Shown here: positions 60,513 to 64,000 of the stretch, piece by piece | How positions within the stretch are numbered: the first letter of the stretch is position 1 | Layout of the letters: each line of letters begins with the position of its first letter | NCBI RefSeq assembly: GCF_000005505.3 | Contig: NC_016131.3 | Coordinates: 15,025,501-15,089,500 of the forward strand | Length of the DNA stretch: 64,000 nucleotides | From: Brachypodium distachyon | Lineage: Eukaryota > Streptophyta > Magnoliopsida > Poales > Poaceae | Reading direction: 5' to 3' | The notes under the pieces: model-generated | What the model was told of the DNA's origin: nothing | Databases searched by the model: none | The model's input: only the letters and a program-made list of their open reading frames with translations | Translations under genes and position numbers: made by a program

Positions 60513-61317
60513 CTCCCAAGGCAAGGCTCTGGTCTAACCTAAAAAGCTCAGTTCAGCTTCAGCCCACGTACATACTGGTCATGAAGAGCAAAGCAACGGT
60601 GAGGACGAGACCAGCACAGATGCAAACAAACAATAAGAACCCACATTGACCCACAATCAGGGACTAACAAAGAGCATAGGGAGAAACAAGAAGATGATAT
60701 TGTGGCAGAGGTTAATAACCAGGCTGGCGAAGGGAAGGAGGCGTCAAGCAGGATGAACCAACACTGACCAGGCAAGATAACTATACAGAAGAAGGACAAT
60801 GGTGTTAGCGCCACGTGAAGAAACGATGACCACAAATAATAAATTTACACTATCCAAATAAAAAGGGACGAGATAGTGAAATCATTCTTTAAAACATCTA
60901 AGGCGCACAATCATTTGTCTAGTGTAAGAGTCATGGGATGGTGAACCGAAACCTACTCCCAAATTTTAGTTCTATTTCATTCAATCGTAATACAAATTAC
61001 AGTGCAAGGCCAAGTTTTCTGTACAACGCAGCAACATTTGAAAGTACTAAAGAAATGAAACCAGATGGAAGCGACATCAGCAGACCTGAAAATCCCAGTT
61101 TGGGGGTAGATTAAATAGGCTATCTAACACCCACCACAAAAATATTATCACATCTCGTGCAACGAGCATGGTCAAATTCACCAAAAATTCCCCTTTAGAC
61201 AAACAAATCCAACAGCTAGATGAAACTACTAAATTTCTCACCAGCTGCCAGTGAAACTGCCATAAAGAAATCCAAATTTCCGGGTGGGGAAACGAGGAGT
61301 CAGTGAACTGTGCCTAC
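60513..61317. other. Intergenic sequence
   Basis: No gene recognised. A-rich on the plus strand. Confidence 0.35.
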
Positions 61318-61418
61318 CTGGAGAGGATTTGGGCGTCGATATCCCTGCAGGTATTGAAGGCGAATTCGTAGATGGCTTCCGTCCCGAGCTTCTTCTTGCC
61401 ATCCCAGAACTTGATCTC
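61318..61418 (-). other. Isolated exon-like segment
   Basis: On the minus strand, bounded by TGCAG and AG|GTAGG. It encodes EIKFWDGKKKLGTEAIYEF followed by AFNTCRDIDAQILSR with good codon quality. It lies downstream of the DUF6598 gene, whose stop codon is at 61954, and joins no recognised partner. It could be an exon of a small unannotated gene or a fragment. Between it and the DUF6598 stop (61419-61953) I see nothing. Confidence 0.35.
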
Positions 61419-61953
61419 CTGCATACTAATTTGCACCTACTGTTCGCTGTTCCAGAACCAAACAGAATCATATTACATGTTCATCACTTCTACCAGTGGA
61501 TCAAATTAAGGGGCACGAGAAAGGCATCAAAGACAAACCTGCCACGGCGGGCAAAAACAGCAACAACCGAGCAAAGACCTCCGCCTCCACAAGGACAGCC
61601 TGCAAGAACAAGAACAAAACTCATCAGTAAAAAGCGCATGCAACCACAGACCACAATCACCTGGAAACCCTGGCCGACACAACCGCAAAAGTCAAGCCCA
61701 GTTCGAGCAACGATGACGGCCAGCAAAGAAGCCGACAACCTACAGTAGCCACAAAAATTTGCACAAAACCAATCAACCCCCAAATCACAGGATCTACCCA
61801 ATCCAACCATTTTCGACAGAGAAATGGACGCAGTACGCAACTTCCAATAGATAAAAGACACATGTCTCAACATTTCAGCAACATACCCAGATAACATCAA
61901 GATAAAATAAACACAGCGAAAATGAAAAATTGTTCAGCCTAACATGGCTTCAC

Positions 61954-63875
61954 TCAGGGACTAGACATATAAAGCTTCTGAGAGCTTAAATGCCTCACTG
62001 GCACAGAAGCCCATCTCTTTAATATCGCATCCGCCATTGGCATGCTGAGCATGGATCTCCACTCCACCTTCAATTGCAGCTCATACGAACCGTGTTCGCA
62101 AAACATTTCTTCTTGTGGGTACGAAATCTTCACCACATTTACTTCACCGCCACCATGATCCATAAAACAAATATGGAGCGCAATGTCTTCACCAATTGGA
62201 ACAGCGACCAAGTTACGAGCCAGGGTCACGCGATGACCATCTCCAATCAAAGCATGATCTGCACCACAATCATGTGAATAGAGTAGCATTTTGTTTGCAT
62301 CATTTCCAGGACTCCAGGCAAATATTTTCCCAATAAAAATGCGATTTCCATTTAAGATCTTCACTTCAATGACAGCAGCGGTAGGATAAGGGACAGGCAG
62401 GCATAGCAGTTCCACCCTGCTCAACCAACTGCTTAGCACCACCGTGACAGGCCGAAGGTCAAAGGGTTCGTTGTGGTATTCAGCTACACCCTTACTCAGT
62501 TGGGTGTCATCAGTGGCCCCGTCACCCTTATACATCAGGTTGATCTCGAAAAACATTCCATCTGACGCTGCAAATCCACGAGACGGTCCTGTCAAAGTTA
62601 ACATGTCCTCCTGCACAAATGGATAGAAAAAATAAGTAACATCAAAGTAGAGGGAGGGAGAGGCACACCGCCAATTTGATCAATGCAAATACAACGGATG
62701 TTTTTGTCGTGGTTCTCCTCAGGGACTAAAGTATAAATGATTTGCAAAGTTCCCAAATCTACACTCACACAAAGGCTGAGTTGGACTTAATTAGCTAATT
62801 TTTTAACAGCTACCGAAACTGAACGGAGCAAAAGACACTGACAAGTAAAAGAGAAAGCAATAAACTTGCTGAAATTACGGAACTGAAAATTGCACTGAAT
62901 CTAAACAAGGCGGTGAACTAGATGCAAAACAGCAAGAAAAAAAGAAGCAGTGAGCAAGAACAGGACAGAAAAGATTTAAATATGCAGCAGTTATGAGCTT
63001 CTCTCCTAACAAACGGATATGAAACAAGTAACACATAAACTAAACGAGCAACAGTTCTCTAACTAGATACAAAATGTCCCCGGGCTCGATATGACGACGT
63101 ATTAAAAACCAAGATCGTATATTGAGGGAGGAATGAAATACCAACCGCCGAGTGGATGCGCTGCGACTCGTCTCGTTCGCGCCGGTACAGAGAAATACAT
63201 TTGTAGTCAACCTCGTCTCTGGCAATCACGGTGCCAAAGACATCAATCGGGTAGCCCACATCGGACTCCGTGATCTTCACCGAGATGACATTAAGCGATG
63301 AATCTTCAGTAGAATGCCACTGAGAACAAGAAAGCTGCTGAAGTGGAGGACCATTCATAGCTTCCGCTGTAAAGAAAGGCGGCAACATAGATCAGAACCA
63401 AAAGAGCAAAAATTGCTCAAATGTATCGCATGCAAGAAACATAACTAAATCTGCACCAATGCAATTAGGAAACGCAACAAAGGGAGGTTGAGAACTAACA
63501 TTCTTCGTCAAGATCGAAGAGAGCTATGTTAAACCTCGAAAACCTGGTGCAAACAAAGTCATACTGACGAGGATCATATTCGGTGAGATTTTTGCAGCTG
63601 ACGAGGTGAAGGACACGGAGTATCTTCTCCTGCGCAGTGAGCTCTGGATCTGGCTCCATAAACTGGTCCACTTCCTCCAATGCGAGCATCAGTACAGAGT
63701 CCTTGTCCCCCGTGTCTGTCAGAGTATATGACTCATACTCTGACTCCACTGTATCACTGGTGCCTGACTCCGTCTCGGCAAGGTCCTTCGGGTGCCCCAC
63801 TTCGACCTTCAAGTCAGTCACCGGAGCCTCATCACAAAAATCGAGCTCTGACCCTGGCAATGGAGTCTTCTCCAT
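61954..63875 (-). CDS. DUF6598 domain-containing protein
   Basis: Three exons, from 5': 63500-63875, 63146-63366, 61954-62610; 1,254 nt, 417 aa if the ATG at 63875 is the start. The first exon gives an acidic, Ser/Glu/Asp-rich head, then YDPRQYDFVCTRFSRFNIA and LFDLDEE. The middle exon has LNVISVKITESDVGYPIDVF and GTVIARDEVDYKC; the last has EDMLTLTGPSRG and a 200-residue beta-rich domain. This order is typical of grass DUF6598 proteins, whose biochemical role is unknown. The frame stays open above the ATG to 63944, so an upstream exon outside the window is possible. No defects were seen. Confidence 0.82.
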
Positions 63876-64000
63876 CAAAGCAAGCTCCTGCTCGAGAGCT
63901 CTGATGAGTCTCCGAGTATTCCCACTTGGTGTGACTAGGATTTCTTATAAGATCAATCATGTCCACCAATGGTCCTAGCTGCATCATCGGCATCTTCTGC
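63876..64000. other. Upstream end of the DUF6598 gene
   Basis: The in-frame reading continues (ILVTPSGNTRRLIRALEQEL) to a TAA at 63945-63947. It may be 5' UTR or an exon with an acceptor here. The gene may extend beyond the window. Confidence 0.35.

Overview
This window is nuclear DNA of a cereal grass, most likely a Triticeae or close Pooideae genome (wheat, Aegilops or barley type). The evidence is multi-exon genes with GC-rich first exons, several Stowaway MITEs with CTCCCTCC-type ends and TA target duplications, a DUF6598 gene (a grass-expanded family), and a Ty3/gypsy fragment carrying a Transposase_28 ORF. No rRNA, tRNA or CRISPR was seen. Exon chains were joined by eye; for every main gene the exon lengths sum to an intact reading frame.

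Layout, left to right: (1) 0.9-3.7 kb, AIRP2-like RING E3 ligase (+). (2) 4.4-6.1 kb, a degenerate repeat cluster. (3) 7.6-15.0 kb, a nine-exon PTM-like DDT/PHD chromatin protein (+) with an unusual repetitive tail. (4) 20.4-21.0 kb, ERD15-like PAM2 protein (+). (5) 23.0-27.3 kb, UBP24-like deubiquitinase (-). (6) 27.3-37.5 kb, a direct segmental duplication: a small two-membrane-span gene in two copies and a broken 5' copy of the deubiquitinase, split by long-TIR elements, a short insertion and a Helitron whose empty site is preserved in the sister copy. (7) 38.1-42.2 kb, ALG7/DPAGT1 GlcNAc-1-phosphate transferase (+), with a perfect ER-stress element (CCAAT-N9-CCACG) just upstream of its TATA box. 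(8) 43.1-49.2 kb, two intact tandem copies of an N6-methyl-AMP deaminase (MAPDA/ADAL) gene (-). (9) 50.8-55.5 kb, nested gypsy-type LTR debris with an antisense ORF. (10) 56.0-57.4 kb, an intronless family-1 UDP-glycosyltransferase (-) and a 150-bp fragment of a second copy. (11) 58.5-60.5 kb, a truncated Prp16-like helicase pseudogene. (12) 62.0-63.9 kb, a DUF6598 gene (-).

The genes do not form one pathway. Two encode ubiquitin-system enzymes (RING E3 and UBP), ALG7 starts N-glycosylation in the ER, ERD15 and AIRP2-type proteins belong to stress/ABA responses, and PTM-like is a chromatin reader. The most interesting features are the ERSE at ALG7, the intact MAPDA duplication, the UBP24/two-span-gene segmental duplication, and the repeat-built tails of PTM-like and UBP24. 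I did not find a clearly new multi-gene system. The best candidate for something undescribed is the duplicated two-span membrane gene, whose frame is kept by three-base indels.
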